From an uncultured Flavobacteriaceae bacterium (GTDB lineage Bacteria > Bacteroidota > Bacteroidia > Flavobacteriales > Flavobacteriaceae): a stretch of 64,000 nucleotides of DNA. Of this stretch, positions 21,001 through 29,901 are shown one piece after another. Each line of letters begins with the position of its first letter. Positions within the stretch are counted from its first letter, which is position 1. The notes under the pieces were generated by a model. It was given only the letters and a program-made list of their open reading frames with translations, searched no databases and was not told the origin of the DNA. Location of the stretch: contig CANNAN010000001.1 of NCBI GenBank assembly GCA_947502635.1, positions 434,001 through 498,000 of the forward strand, written 5' to 3'. The position numbers and the translations under genes are program-made.

Positions 21001-21134
21001 AAAACCCTTTAACTATTACAGATTATGAGGGATACGATCCAGAAGTTGGAGGTCGTATAACTGCTAGAGGTTTAGATAAAGGAAGCTACCCAGTAACTTC
21101 TCAATATATATTTGGATTGAATTTTAACTTTTAA
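18021..21134 (+). CDS. SusC-like TonB-dependent outer membrane transporter (SusC1)
   Basis: 1037 residues from TTG at 18021; an ATG at 18042 (residue 8) is the alternative start. The TTG is followed by the same GAAATTA as the ATG of SusC2, both just after a shared leader motif, which favours it. Order: signal peptide (to about residue 40, ending IQGQ), carboxypeptidase-regulatory-like domain (about 43-115), plug with EEVVVIGYGTQKKKE and SIDILKDAASAAIYG (about 125-250), then the 22-strand barrel to the C-terminal Phe (NFNF). It imports oligosaccharides across the outer membrane with SusD1 as the lid. The next gene starts 13 bp downstream. Confidence 0.96.
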   Translation: MKLIHKQMRQKKLLKSRKLLRMKCLMLFLFIFLGAINIQGQNTTITGIVSDAKNGLPIPGVTIIVKGTSVGTVTNFDGNYSINAKIGDVLLFSYLGMEDKTVTVTQTTMNVSLEESVEGLEEVVVIGYGTQKKKEITGAVSSVKAKDIENIVTEDLGTALQGQVAGVNIISSSEPGGESEILIRGITSISGSNTPLFVVDGIPQEGDPRIPPSEIQSIDILKDAASAAIYGTRGAAGVILITTKQGEVGSLSIKVNASYGFQQITSGTPLMNATEQTYFDLVRERNSTGSTDDVTVLDFVRSPGNFQNDTDLYKIAFIDNAAVENYTVNVSGGTKDITYSVNTGLYEKEGLILNSNFKRFSTRANTTYNHGKWRINATAGLNKEETDRAPGGLITQTIRYQPTRQGLVINSDEPLESIGGEVATRLGWVIDSFDNTDISNRTKAYANFNVNYELIDGLNLVVRAGINETNEIRERFNGYTPVFNVVTGELLSNPSNSFVENNAVRWSSLNFDGIATYKKQIEDHGLTFTIAASREQYVSRSFTAKKFGVVSNDIRVLNNATLSPDARSGNNYKDKIVGYLTRIQYNYKGKYLLSSSIRRDGSSKFGSDYTWGTFPSISAGWNISNESFWSPLKRTVNNFKLRLSRGTVGNQRFNSYAFSAGITQGIDYSFGNGEGVLNLGAAQNVFANPLVKWETSIQDNIGIDLGFFKNKLTFSAEYYNTKKEDMLFNIQLPGSAGGGNNSQVVLNVGNMTNEGFELTAGHRGKIGKLNYRMNGTFTTNKNRITKINGEGGFLFTNDGGLVSGAKSSSQVTVLAEGYEAGAFFLYPTNGIVDTQEKLTEYQEIDPNARMGDVIYVDSDGSGDISDSDRVYKGSGLPEYEVGFNLNLDYKGFDLSMQWYSALGHEIMNGAKANAYAYGRHKDLIYAWSEVNSDSPIPAYRGGIKDHFNFKGFTDLWLEKGDYVRLKNITLGYSLPQKIVEKLGMSKFRIYATAQNPLTITDYEGYDPEVGGRITARGLDKGSYPVTSQYIFGLNFNF

Positions 21135-21146
21135 TACTCAATTGTT

Positions 21147-22874
21147 ATGAAACGAATTATTTTAATTTTAACTATAGGGTTATTGTCTCTAGTTGCATGT
21201 GAAAATGCAGATTTTTTAGAGGAAAAGAACCCAAATTTGATCGCTACAGATAATTACTGGAAAAATTTAGATGAAACGAATGCTACTTTGAATGCTACGT
21301 ATTCAGTTATGTTAAATCATAATGTACTTAGCTTACAAGAAGAAGCCTGGAGAGCAGATATGGGTTGGCCAGGATGGGGAAGACCTAATCCTAGTAATGA
21401 ACAAGGTAGAACGTTTTATTATAAAACCTATACGGATAGTGGTAACGCTATTGAAAATAAATGGAATGCACTGTATCAAGGGGTTTTTAGAGCGAACCAA
21501 GTGATTGAAGGACTTAATAGTCTAGAAGGCACTGTTAATGAAGAAGAGTGGGGCTTACAAATGGCGCAAGCACGTTTTTTTAGAGGATTATTTCATTTTT
21601 ATCTGCATAACAGTTTTAATTATGGAAATGTTATTATAAGAGATGCTGTGCCTGTAACTAGAGAAGATTTTAATAAAGGAGTATCCCCTTCTTCTGAAGT
21701 TATTGCTTTTTTTAGAGAAGATTTAGAATATGCTTACGATAACTTACCAGCTGGTTATGAGGGCAATTCAGATCAAGGTCGGGTTACTGCTGGTGTAGCT
21801 GCTACAATTTTAGGAACAAGTTATTTGCATGAAGGCGAATATGCGCAAGCGATACCTTTATTTAATGATGTTATAGAAAACCCTGATTATGGATATAAAT
21901 TAGTAGCTCCTGAAGTTTTATTTACAATTGATGGTGAATTTAACGATGAGTCAATTTTTGAAATTGGTTATAATACAAAACACCGACCAGAATTAGGACA
22001 CTGGGATGAGCTAAGTCAAACAACAAGATTAGCGCAGTTTTTTAGATCAGTAGGAGCACCTTCTTGGATATTATATAAGTATAAAACAGAGCCTATGGAT
22101 CCATTGGATGACAGAAATTATTATATAGACCCAGTTGATGGTAGGCAACTTAGAAATGTGCCGCTTAGAGCATCTCAAATGGTAACACTTTTAGAAGATG
22201 AACAAACGGTTTATTATGTGAATGGTACTGTGCCAGAGAAAATGTTGAAAAGTATAGATGGATGGGGTTTTGGTCACTTTAAAAAATATTCTAATCATGA
22301 CCATTTAGAAAGTGAAGATGACAATCCTGAAGGATCGTGGAACTCTGGAAAAAATGCAGTAGTTAATAGGTTAGGAGATGTGTATTTAATGCGTGCTGAA
22401 TGTAAAATTAAAACAGGAGATATAACAGGCGCTTTAGCAGATATAAATACTATTCGTGCCAGATGGGGACTTGTCTTGTTAGGTCCAGCATTAGATGGAG
22501 ATCACACATACGATTCTAACACTTATACAGAAGAATCCTTAATGAATCATTTGATGTATGTGGAAAAACCTCTAGAAACATCGAATGAAGGCTATTCAAT
22601 TAGATGGTCAGATTTACGTCGTTGGGGTATTATAAAAGAAAATTTTGATCGATTAGCAGGTGAGGTTTACCATTCAATTGATTATCAATACACAAAATTT
22701 GATGGTGAGAAGGCATGGAGCAATACATCGCTTCAATTAGGTCCAGATCCAGGTACTGCTAAACATGTTATAGATTATGAATATGATTTAACAAGCGAAA
22801 ATTATATTCCTGAATTACATGATTATTTGCCTATTCCATTAAGTGAGATTACTACCAATTCAAGTATAAACTAA
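21147..22874 (+). CDS. SusD/RagB-like glycan-binding lipoprotein (SusD1)
   Basis: 575 residues with lipoprotein signal (LLSLVAC, Cys18). SusD features: an N-terminal TPR-like helical part (TDNYWKNLDETNATLNATY), GVFRANQVIEG, ARFFRGLFHFYL, VYLMRAECKIKTGD, INTIRARWG, and C-terminal SIRWSDLRRWG and LPIPLSEITTN. It forms the outer-membrane import complex with SusC1 and helps bind the glycan at the surface. Gene order and the 12-bp spacing to SusC1 are typical. Binding specificity cannot be read. Confidence 0.95.
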   Translation: MKRIILILTIGLLSLVACENADFLEEKNPNLIATDNYWKNLDETNATLNATYSVMLNHNVLSLQEEAWRADMGWPGWGRPNPSNEQGRTFYYKTYTDSGNAIENKWNALYQGVFRANQVIEGLNSLEGTVNEEEWGLQMAQARFFRGLFHFYLHNSFNYGNVIIRDAVPVTREDFNKGVSPSSEVIAFFREDLEYAYDNLPAGYEGNSDQGRVTAGVAATILGTSYLHEGEYAQAIPLFNDVIENPDYGYKLVAPEVLFTIDGEFNDESIFEIGYNTKHRPELGHWDELSQTTRLAQFFRSVGAPSWILYKYKTEPMDPLDDRNYYIDPVDGRQLRNVPLRASQMVTLLEDEQTVYYVNGTVPEKMLKSIDGWGFGHFKKYSNHDHLESEDDNPEGSWNSGKNAVVNRLGDVYLMRAECKIKTGDITGALADINTIRARWGLVLLGPALDGDHTYDSNTYTEESLMNHLMYVEKPLETSNEGYSIRWSDLRRWGIIKENFDRLAGEVYHSIDYQYTKFDGEKAWSNTSLQLGPDPGTAKHVIDYEYDLTSENYIPELHDYLPIPLSEITTNSSIN

Positions 22875-22887
22875 TTAAGATATAATT

Positions 22888-24537
22888 ATGAAAAACATAA
22901 AAATATTTATAATGTTCTTTGCCATGCTTTTTATAGTAGCGTGCCAAGATGACGATTATGTAGCTCCAGATAAGCTTTCAGATGTTACATGGTATACAAG
23001 CGTAAATCCAGGAGACTCTTTCTTAAGAGCAATAGAAGATCATATTTCTTTTTTAGATGCTTCTCAAGGAGTTATTTCTCATGAATGGACTATAGAAGAA
23101 GGGAATTACTTTTTAAAGACTGGGTTTAATGATAGAGATTCTTTACCCAATTTTATTGATTCTAGTAAGGGGCTAGTAACCGATGATGAAACAGTTCATG
23201 TACTCTTTATGAAAGAAGGGATTAATACGGTTTGCCTTAAGAATACTTTTGAAGAACAAGTTACTTTTCAAGGTGAAGATGGACCTATTGAATCTACTCA
23301 AGTGGGAGATAAATGGGTTTTTGAAAAGTGTTTTGAAGTAGATGTTTTAGCGAAAGAAATAAAACCAGCATTTAGAGTTCTACAAGATGGTATTGAAGTG
23401 TTAAGTGTTAGTGCAGATGATGAGATTGATATTGCTGATAGTGGAACATGGCCTGTAATAGATGTAGAAGTGAATAAAACACTTACTTTTATAGACGAAT
23501 CTACTGTCGGTAGACCAAACGACAGATTATGGCGTATTAATGGAGGTACTCCAGAAACTTCCAATGAGGTTACTGCGGAAATTGCATTTTTAAATTTTGG
23601 TACTACAACCACTTTAGGAAGAATAGAATCTAACAGAATAGATCCACTTCCTAATAAAACAAATTGGAAACAAATACCACTTAAAGTAAGAGTTATTTCT
23701 TCTTCAGAACCTTTCGAAATTCTTGGAGGTATAACAGAAAATGAATCTGAAGTACTTTCTTTTCAAGTAGCAGGGATCGTTGATACAGCATCAATAATTG
23801 GAAAAGGTGCTAATTTTACGGTAAACGTTGTTAATAGCTCTGGTTTCAATCAGGATATAGCGGTGCAATCTATTTCATTAAATTCTAATAATGAGTCCAT
23901 TATTGAATTAACTTTAGCTGAGCCTATATATAATTCAGATGTTATTACGGTTTCATACAGTGGAGGAAGTATTCAGTCCACTGATGAAAGACAGTTAGAT
24001 GATTTTTCTAATATTGAAGTTGATATGTTTTTCGAAGACAATGCTGTTGCAGATAGTTTTGAAAGGTTCAGTTTTGAAACTTACAACGATGAAGGTGTAG
24101 GTAGAGGTGATGCGCTTGGTTGGTGGGCACAACATATGTTCTATCAAAGAACTGATGAGCAAGCTGCCTCAGGTTTGTACTCTTATAAGTTTAGTCATCC
24201 AGATTTTGCAACTGCTGGAGGAGGTATGACAAGTCATGGTGCTAGTGATTTAGCAATACCTGCAGGAAATTATAAAATGATAATAAAAATATTTATGGAA
24301 TCTGGATCAAGTATTGGAGGTGTAAGAACAAATTTAACACCATGGAAATTGTTGGTTTGGGATTTGAATGGTATAGCAAAAGGAGAATGGGTAACTTTAG
24401 ATAGGGTAGTAACTACTGACGCTATAACGACTAAAGTATTAATTCAAGTACATACTGGGGAAAGTCCTGGACTTACAGGGCCTCAAACAATGTATATTGA
24501 TGATATTCAGTTTGTTCCATTGGAATTAAGACCTTAA
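22888..24537 (+). CDS. Surface glycan-binding lipoprotein (SusE/F position)
   Basis: 549 residues. The lipoprotein signal ends IVAC (Cys19), followed directly by QDDDY; acidic residues right after the Cys match the Bacteroidetes lipoprotein export signal, so surface exposure is likely. It has an N-terminal PKD-like region (about 30-170), a middle beta-sandwich (about 175-285), a SwmB-like module (about 290-385) and a C-terminal jelly-roll (about 390-549) resembling CBM4/9/22-type carbohydrate-binding modules, ending MYIDDIQF. Position just after SusD and before a terminator is the classic place of a surface glycan-binding protein. It has no catalytic motif I recognise. Confidence 0.8.
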   Translation: MKNIKIFIMFFAMLFIVACQDDDYVAPDKLSDVTWYTSVNPGDSFLRAIEDHISFLDASQGVISHEWTIEEGNYFLKTGFNDRDSLPNFIDSSKGLVTDDETVHVLFMKEGINTVCLKNTFEEQVTFQGEDGPIESTQVGDKWVFEKCFEVDVLAKEIKPAFRVLQDGIEVLSVSADDEIDIADSGTWPVIDVEVNKTLTFIDESTVGRPNDRLWRINGGTPETSNEVTAEIAFLNFGTTTTLGRIESNRIDPLPNKTNWKQIPLKVRVISSSEPFEILGGITENESEVLSFQVAGIVDTASIIGKGANFTVNVVNSSGFNQDIAVQSISLNSNNESIIELTLAEPIYNSDVITVSYSGGSIQSTDERQLDDFSNIEVDMFFEDNAVADSFERFSFETYNDEGVGRGDALGWWAQHMFYQRTDEQAASGLYSYKFSHPDFATAGGGMTSHGASDLAIPAGNYKMIIKIFMESGSSIGGVRTNLTPWKLLVWDLNGIAKGEWVTLDRVVTTDAITTKVLIQVHTGESPGLTGPQTMYIDDIQFVPLELRP

Positions 24538-24551
24538 TAAATTTTTATTTT

Positions 24552-24589
24552 TCCCGATCTCTATAAAATCTAGAGATCGGGATTTTTTT
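24552..24589 (+). terminator. Rho-independent terminator after SusCD operon 1
   Basis: TCCCGATCTCTA (24552-24563) pairs perfectly with TAGAGATCGGGA (24571-24582) around a 7-base loop, followed by seven Ts. It lies 15 bp after the stop of the glycan-binding lipoprotein. Confidence 0.93.
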
Positions 24590-24622
24590 AACCTTAGTAT
24601 AATAATTTAAGGCACCTTAGCT

Positions 24623-27600
24623 ATGAAGAAAAATTTACAAAGAACATTCACCTACATCATTATTTGCATAATTTTCTGTTTTCAAAGTCAAATTATTTTA
24701 GCACAAATTCGTGTGCCTAAAATTAATATTGAAGAGTTTTCAGGTACAGAAGAACAAGCAAATGAAAAGATAACTGCTTTAGAGGTGTTGATAACTGAAG
24801 CAGAAAATAATGGAATAGATGCTACAAAAGAAAAGATGACGGTTAGAGTAGCTAAAGTATTCCTTGTATATGCAACTTGGGATGAAAATAATAAAAGCAT
24901 TCATGAAGGCTTCTTTGACGGGTTGCACACATTTCATGAAACAACTCCCGAAAACTTAGCAGAGCATTTAGCGACTTACGAACGTAGTTCGGTTATAACA
25001 ATTTTAGATGAAGCAATTTCAACTATAACAGCATTGATAGCTGGCGAAATTACACGAAAACCTATTCCGGATATCGATTGGTCACAAATAGATTATGATG
25101 GTAATCAATTGGTATATAATGGAAAGCCCATTTATATTTCGGAATATATTTGGCAACCTGATAAAGCAGGAGAACATGATTTAACAGAATATTTTGGTGC
25201 TTTTGATGGGCAATATATTGATCCAGGTCATGTCTCAAATGAAAATGGAGATATAGCTCCTTGGCTTAGAAATGATTTAATGAGTAAGCCAACTGGGAAT
25301 TTTGGGACGATTTTTTTCGGACAAAGGAGGATCCCTAATTGGCTTAAACAAAAATATCCCAATATAGAAGATGGTAAAGCCCTTTATACAGGTTACGATA
25401 TTAGTAGCCCAGGTTCCAGAGAGGTTATGGAAAAATTGTGTGCTGGTATAGTGCCTTTGGTTAAAGGAAAAAATTATACTAAGCAAGGTTATATGCTTAC
25501 CAACGAACCTCATTGGAATTTAGCAGGGACTTGGGAAGTCGTTCAGTTTTCAGAACATGCAAAAGACAGTTTAAAAACTTGGTTACAAAATAAGCACGTA
25601 GATATAGCAAACTTAAATAGTTTGTGGGGCAAAAGTTTTACAGATTTTGATGCCATTACTATTGATAATTTTCCGATGCCAGAAAATCAGCGAGGAACAC
25701 CTATGTGGTATGACATTATGCGATTTAATCAGGAACGGGTTACCAATTGGTTTTCATTCATAAATGGAGAGGTACTCAAGCATGATCCTGATGCCAGAAC
25801 ACACATAAAGGTCATACCGTTTCATTGGAGTGATAATGGTAGACATAATGGTTTAGATTTCGAAGCGCTTACAAGTTTAACAGGTAATATAGGTAACGAT
25901 GCTGGAGCGAAGAATTCTTTGAGATGGGGTGCGCCAAAACCGTGGCAAGACCGCTACCATTATTCATGGAGAAGTTTTGCTATGACATACGATTTTTTTA
26001 GATCAGTCTCGCCTAACAAAGTAAATTACAACTCAGAAGGGCATTATATACAAGCAACAGCCTTTACAGATTTATTTTTAGATCCATCATACGTAAGATC
26101 TGTTTTTTGGCAGGCTACGCTACAAGGTATGAATTCATGCCAATCATGGTTTTGGCCTAGAAAAGCAGATGGATCATTAGATCCGAATTCAAACGAAAAA
26201 ATGGCTGGTTCATTAATTGAACAACCAAGAGTAGTTAATGAAATTACATCAACCTTAATGGATTTAACAGCACATGGAGAACATATAGCAGCTTTACAAC
26301 ATCTAAAACAACCTATTCGCTTATTTTATTCAGAAACTTCGGCTATTAACAAGCCGACTCATATGGATGATGTATTTGATTTATATGAATCATTGTATTT
26401 TGAAGGATTATCTATAGGATTTGCAACTAAAAATATTATAGAAAAACAACCAAATTCTGAATGGGATGTTATTTTGGTTTCTAAAACAGAATTTGTTAGA
26501 GAAGCTGAACTTGATGCTTTACAATTGTATTTAGATAATGGAGGGACGGTAATCGTTGATGCAGAAAGTTTGAAAAAAGATGAGTATGGTAGAAATCTAG
26601 CCAAAAGTTTAAACACAAATAATGGTGGGGTATTATTAACAGCATCGTCTGCAACAGATTTTACAACTAAGGCATTAACTATAGTAAATGATAAAGGACA
26701 TTCACCTAATTTTACAGTAACAGAAACCAATGCAATTAATCAAAAAGGGTGTTTATGGAGAAGTTATAAAAGTGTTGCGGGTGAAGAAGTCATTAATATA
26801 ATTAATATTGGAAAAGGAGAAGCATCAATAGAATTAGGTTTAAAAAGTACGAGTAACTCGCTTATATGTACTAATTTGTTGACTGGAGAAGAATTAGATG
26901 CTACTTTTACAATGCAGCCAGAAACAGTTTATTTACTTTCTGTAAAAGAACGCTCGGCTGAGGACAACCGATTTACCATTACAACTACAGGAGAAACTTG
27001 TCCAGACCAAAATAATGGACAGATTCATATCCTAGCAGATGCAGTACAAAATTATACAGTAACATTTAATGGCTCTGATACTAATTTTACAGATGAACTT
27101 ACTTTAGAAAATATAGACCCTGGGACTTATGAGTTGTGTATAAGCACAGAAGGCCTTACAACAAGTACTTGTTATAATTTAGAAATTAAAGAAGCAGCTT
27201 CAATAGCAGGTAAGTCTAGTGTCGATGTTAAATCGAACAAGATGTCAGTTGAAATAGAAAAAGGAACAGCGCCATACACAGTCTCTATTAATGATGTTGA
27301 GGTTTACCAAACAAGTGCTTCTTCATTTAATATTCAGGTTAATCAAGGCGATGTAGTTCAAATAAAAACTGAGGTGGCTTGCGAAGGGCTTATGGTTAAA
27401 AATGTAGATTTTCTTGAAAGTATTAGAGCATACCCTAATCCGACAACTGGTCTAATAGAACTTGAAATACCTTTAGCTATAAAATCAGTCTCCGTAGATA
27501 TATATGGTTTACAATCTCAATTAATTTCTTCAAAAGTATATCCCGTGGTTTCTGGAAAAGTGAATTTAAATATTCAAGATAAGCCAGATGGAATTTACTT

Positions 27601-27652
27601 TGCAAAAATATTACTTGAAAGACCAATAAATGTGAAAATTGTAAAAAAATAA
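24623..27652 (+). CDS. T9SS-secreted clan GH-A glycoside hydrolase, GH42-like (paralog 1 of 3)
   Basis: 1009 residues. Signal peptide (1-27), helical N-terminal domain (about 40-150), a short beta region, then a (beta/alpha)8 hydrolase (about 170-560). Candidate acid/base is Glu295 in LTNEPHW and candidate nucleophile Glu472 in NYNSEGHY, the two-Glu arrangement of clan GH-A. LKTWLQNKHVDIANLNSLWG resembles GH42 and GH50 enzymes. A trimer-like/Rossmann region (about 570-690, DNGGTVIVDAESLKKDEYG) also recalls GH42. Two Ig-like modules and a T9SS sorting domain (about 935-1009, YPNPTTG) finish the protein, so it is exported to the surface. I cannot fix the CAZy family; GH42, GH50 or a carrageenan-acting GH42-like family are options. 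It follows a terminator and is paired with a lipoprotein gene 11 bp downstream. Confidence 0.72.
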   Translation: MKKNLQRTFTYIIICIIFCFQSQIILAQIRVPKINIEEFSGTEEQANEKITALEVLITEAENNGIDATKEKMTVRVAKVFLVYATWDENNKSIHEGFFDGLHTFHETTPENLAEHLATYERSSVITILDEAISTITALIAGEITRKPIPDIDWSQIDYDGNQLVYNGKPIYISEYIWQPDKAGEHDLTEYFGAFDGQYIDPGHVSNENGDIAPWLRNDLMSKPTGNFGTIFFGQRRIPNWLKQKYPNIEDGKALYTGYDISSPGSREVMEKLCAGIVPLVKGKNYTKQGYMLTNEPHWNLAGTWEVVQFSEHAKDSLKTWLQNKHVDIANLNSLWGKSFTDFDAITIDNFPMPENQRGTPMWYDIMRFNQERVTNWFSFINGEVLKHDPDARTHIKVIPFHWSDNGRHNGLDFEALTSLTGNIGNDAGAKNSLRWGAPKPWQDRYHYSWRSFAMTYDFFRSVSPNKVNYNSEGHYIQATAFTDLFLDPSYVRSVFWQATLQGMNSCQSWFWPRKADGSLDPNSNEKMAGSLIEQPRVVNEITSTLMDLTAHGEHIAALQHLKQPIRLFYSETSAINKPTHMDDVFDLYESLYFEGLSIGFATKNIIEKQPNSEWDVILVSKTEFVREAELDALQLYLDNGGTVIVDAESLKKDEYGRNLAKSLNTNNGGVLLTASSATDFTTKALTIVNDKGHSPNFTVTETNAINQKGCLWRSYKSVAGEEVINIINIGKGEASIELGLKSTSNSLICTNLLTGEELDATFTMQPETVYLLSVKERSAEDNRFTITTTGETCPDQNNGQIHILADAVQNYTVTFNGSDTNFTDELTLENIDPGTYELCISTEGLTTSTCYNLEIKEAASIAGKSSVDVKSNKMSVEIEKGTAPYTVSINDVEVYQTSASSFNIQVNQGDVVQIKTEVACEGLMVKNVDFLESIRAYPNPTTGLIELEIPLAIKSVSVDIYGLQSQLISSKVYPVVSGKVNLNIQDKPDGIYFAKILLERPINVKIVKK

Positions 27653-27663
27653 AATAAATTATA

Positions 27664-28362
27664 ATGAAAACGATAAAAACAATAGCTTTAGCCTTTTCTG
27701 TAACATTTTTATTTTCATGCGGTGGCGGTGGTGATGATTCTCCACCAGCTTCAGAAGAAAATAAGGCTCCCGAGAAAGTAGAAACATTAACGTACCCTAC
27801 AAACAATTTATTATGTATAGACAATACATTAGATTTTCAATGGGGAGCATCATCAGATCCTAATGGAGATGAAATAACTTATACGCTTGAAATAGCAACT
27901 GAAGGTGATTTTTCAGATGCTGAAACTCATTCAGCAACAACCGCAACAACAACAGTCACCTTAGAAAAAGGAAAGGCGTATCACTGGAGAGTTCAAGCAA
28001 AAGATAGCAAAGGTTTAACAAGTGATTATTCTTCTGTGTACCAGTTTTATACAGAAGGTATTGGAGAGATAAATCATTTGCCTTTTTCTCCAGAATTGAT
28101 TGCGCCGGTAAATGATTCGAATACTTCTGATGCATCCATAGATTTAAAATGGAATGCAAGTGATGTCGATGACGATACGTTAACTTATGATGTTTATTTC
28201 GATACAGTAAACCCACCATTAACTAAGGTCGGAGATAATCAATCTGAAAAGCAAAAGAATGTAGCACTAAGTGCAGCAACTACATACTATTGGCAAGTAG
28301 TTGTTAAGGATGGGAATGGAGGAGAGTCTATAGGACAGGTTTGGAGTTTTATAACCAATTAA
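27664..28362 (+). CDS. Small lipoprotein with two FnIII-like domains
   Basis: 232 residues, lipoprotein signal ending FLFSC (Cys19) followed by GGGGDD. Two fibronectin-III-like modules follow (about 35-130 and 140-232), each with a WNAS/WGAS-DPDGD type strand and a Y-x-W-x-V strand (YHWRVQAKD; YYWQVVVKD). No catalytic motif. It probably acts at the surface as an accessory glycan-binding or spacer protein working with the GH-A enzyme encoded 11 bp upstream. The substrate is not evident. Confidence 0.72.
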   Translation: MKTIKTIALAFSVTFLFSCGGGGDDSPPASEENKAPEKVETLTYPTNNLLCIDNTLDFQWGASSDPNGDEITYTLEIATEGDFSDAETHSATTATTTVTLEKGKAYHWRVQAKDSKGLTSDYSSVYQFYTEGIGEINHLPFSPELIAPVNDSNTSDASIDLKWNASDVDDDTLTYDVYFDTVNPPLTKVGDNQSEKQKNVALSAATTYYWQVVVKDGNGGESIGQVWSFITN

Positions 28363-28398
28363 AATTATATTAGTTAGTTTAATTATTATTTAGTTTTT

Positions 28399-28430
28399 AA
28401 ATGGAGATACTTTTATGTGTCTCCATTTTT
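28399..28430 (+). terminator. Terminator between convergent genes
   Basis: AAATGGAGA (28399-28407) pairs with TCTCCATTT (28420-28428) around 12 bases, followed by further Ts. It lies 37 bp after the FnIII lipoprotein stop, with the LacI gene converging from the right. Confidence 0.8.
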
Positions 28431-28446
28431 GTTTATTATAATAAAA

Positions 28447-29460
28447 TCATTTCTCCTTTATAGAAGATTTTCTAATATTAAGTTCTCCATTTATAATAAC
28501 AGTTTCAATTTCTGCCTCACTATTTTCTATTCTCTCAATTAATAATTCCCCAGCCTTTTTTGCCATTTCATATGTTGGTTGTTTAACACTACTTAATTGC
28601 GGAGTAACAAGTTCGGCCATGCTAGTTTCTGTAAACCCAACAAAAGCAACATCTTCAGGAACTCGATACCCGTTATCCTTTAGTTTTTTAATAGCCCCTA
28701 AGGCTATCATATCATTTACACAAAAAAAGGCATCGGGTATATCATGATTAAAGATTAAATCTTCAATGATTTCCATACCTTCTTTTGCTAATAAACCAGT
28801 TTCAATAATTTTATAATTTTCTATTGGAACCTTATGCTTTCTCATAGCTTTTTTAAAACCTTGAATCCTTTCCTCCGAAACACATAAATCTTTATAACCA
28901 GCCAAGTGATATATTTTTTTGTAATTCTGTCTTATAAGATGCTCTGTTGCAAAGAAACTCCATTTTACATTGTTAAAAATAACTTTGGAAGCAGGGATAG
29001 ATTCTTCAACTCTATTTAAAAAAACGATAGGATACCCTTCTCTGTGGTGCTGTAAATAATAAGACATATTATTATTACCGACAGTAGGAGCTATAATTAA
29101 ACCATCAGTCATACTATGAATTAAGGTTTTTACGTTTTTTAATTCTTGTTCTACATTTTCATTAGATTGCATTACCAATACCTGATATCCTTTTGAAATA
29201 AAAAACTCTTGTAAAGCTATGACCATTTCTGAGTAATATTCATTTATAAATTCAGGTACTATAACGCCTATATTTAAAGAACGGTTTTGACTTAATTTTT
29301 TCGCAATTGGGTTGGGGAAGTACCCCATCTCCTCAGCAGTCTTTAAAATTAATTCCTTAGTTTCTTTTTTAATATCATACTTGTCATTAAATGCCCTGGA
29401 AACAGAAGAAACAGAAACATTAAGTCTTTTTGCCACATCTTTTATTGTTACATGTTTCAT
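28447..29460 (-). CDS. LacI-family transcriptional regulator
   Basis: 337 residues. The N-terminal LacI helix-turn-helix (about 3-60) reads TIKDVAKRLNVSVSSVSRAF with hinge region NPIAKKLSQNRS. The rest (about 62-330) is a periplasmic-binding-protein-like sugar-sensing domain with LNIGVIVPEF, DGLIIAPT and PEDVAFVGFTE. It is divergent from SusC2 and the shared 441-bp region holds two CGGAAACG-type sites, repeated before the symporter operon. I infer that it represses SusC2D2 and the downstream catabolic operon until an intracellular sugar binds. The effector is unknown; a monosaccharide product of the locus is likely. Confidence 0.93.
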   Translation of the reverse strand: MKHVTIKDVAKRLNVSVSSVSRAFNDKYDIKKETKELILKTAEEMGYFPNPIAKKLSQNRSLNIGVIVPEFINEYYSEMVIALQEFFISKGYQVLVMQSNENVEQELKNVKTLIHSMTDGLIIAPTVGNNNMSYYLQHHREGYPIVFLNRVEESIPASKVIFNNVKWSFFATEHLIRQNYKKIYHLAGYKDLCVSEERIQGFKKAMRKHKVPIENYKIIETGLLAKEGMEIIEDLIFNHDIPDAFFCVNDMIALGAIKKLKDNGYRVPEDVAFVGFTETSMAELVTPQLSSVKQPTYEMAKKAGELLIERIENSEAEIETVIINGELNIRKSSIKEK

Positions 29461-29773
29461 TTACTTAAAATTAAAAGATAAAAATATACTCATTTCAATT
29501 AGTTCAGTATCAGTATTGTATTTTAATTATTGGAATTTTTTCTGAAAATACCGAAAATGTTTACTAAAGTTATTCAAAAATATATAATAAGTTAGTTTGA
29601 GCTATAAAGGTAAAAAGTAAATGCCTATGATTTCTAAATTTATTTAATAGCTTAACTAAGATCGGTTTTATTTTTTAGTTATCTGTTTATTAGTTATTTG
29701 TGGTTTTTTTTAGATTTAAAAGGATTAAGTTTTAAACTAGAATGTTTAATTTGAATATCTAAAACTATTCGTT

Positions 29774-29818
29774 CGGAAACGTTATCGGTAAACGAGAACG
29801 ATGCCGAAAACGATATCG
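29774..29818. promoter_or_regulatory. Paired LacI-type operators upstream of SusC2
   Basis: CGGAAACGTTATCG (29774-29787) and CGAAAACGATATCG (29805-29818) are imperfect palindromes around a central CG, 31 bp start to start (about three helical turns). LacI-family operators are palindromes centred on CpG. The first differs by one base from the site at 34858-34871. Confidence 0.7.
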
Positions 29819-29879
29819 AAATTATTTCTCAGAGAAAAAAAGCAATTCTTCATGAGCAGAGAGTAATTTACATGAAATT

Positions 29880-29895
29880 AATTAACTAAACTAAA
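29880..29895 (+). promoter_or_regulatory. Leader motif shared with SusC1
   Basis: AATTAACTAAACTAAA ends 6 nt before the SusC2 ATG. It is identical to 18003-18018 upstream of SusC1. Confidence 0.45.
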
Positions 29896-29901
29896 TATTT
29901 T

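Larger units (their letters stand above)
29461..29901. other. Divergent regulatory region between LacI gene and SusC2
   Basis: 441 bp. It holds the paired LacI-type operators (29774-29818) and the SusC leader motif (29880-29895), listed separately. A TATTTTTG match to the -7 element occurs on the minus strand at 29575-29582, 115 bp from the LacI start, but in DNA this AT-rich it may be chance. No ORF is supported. Confidence 0.55.
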
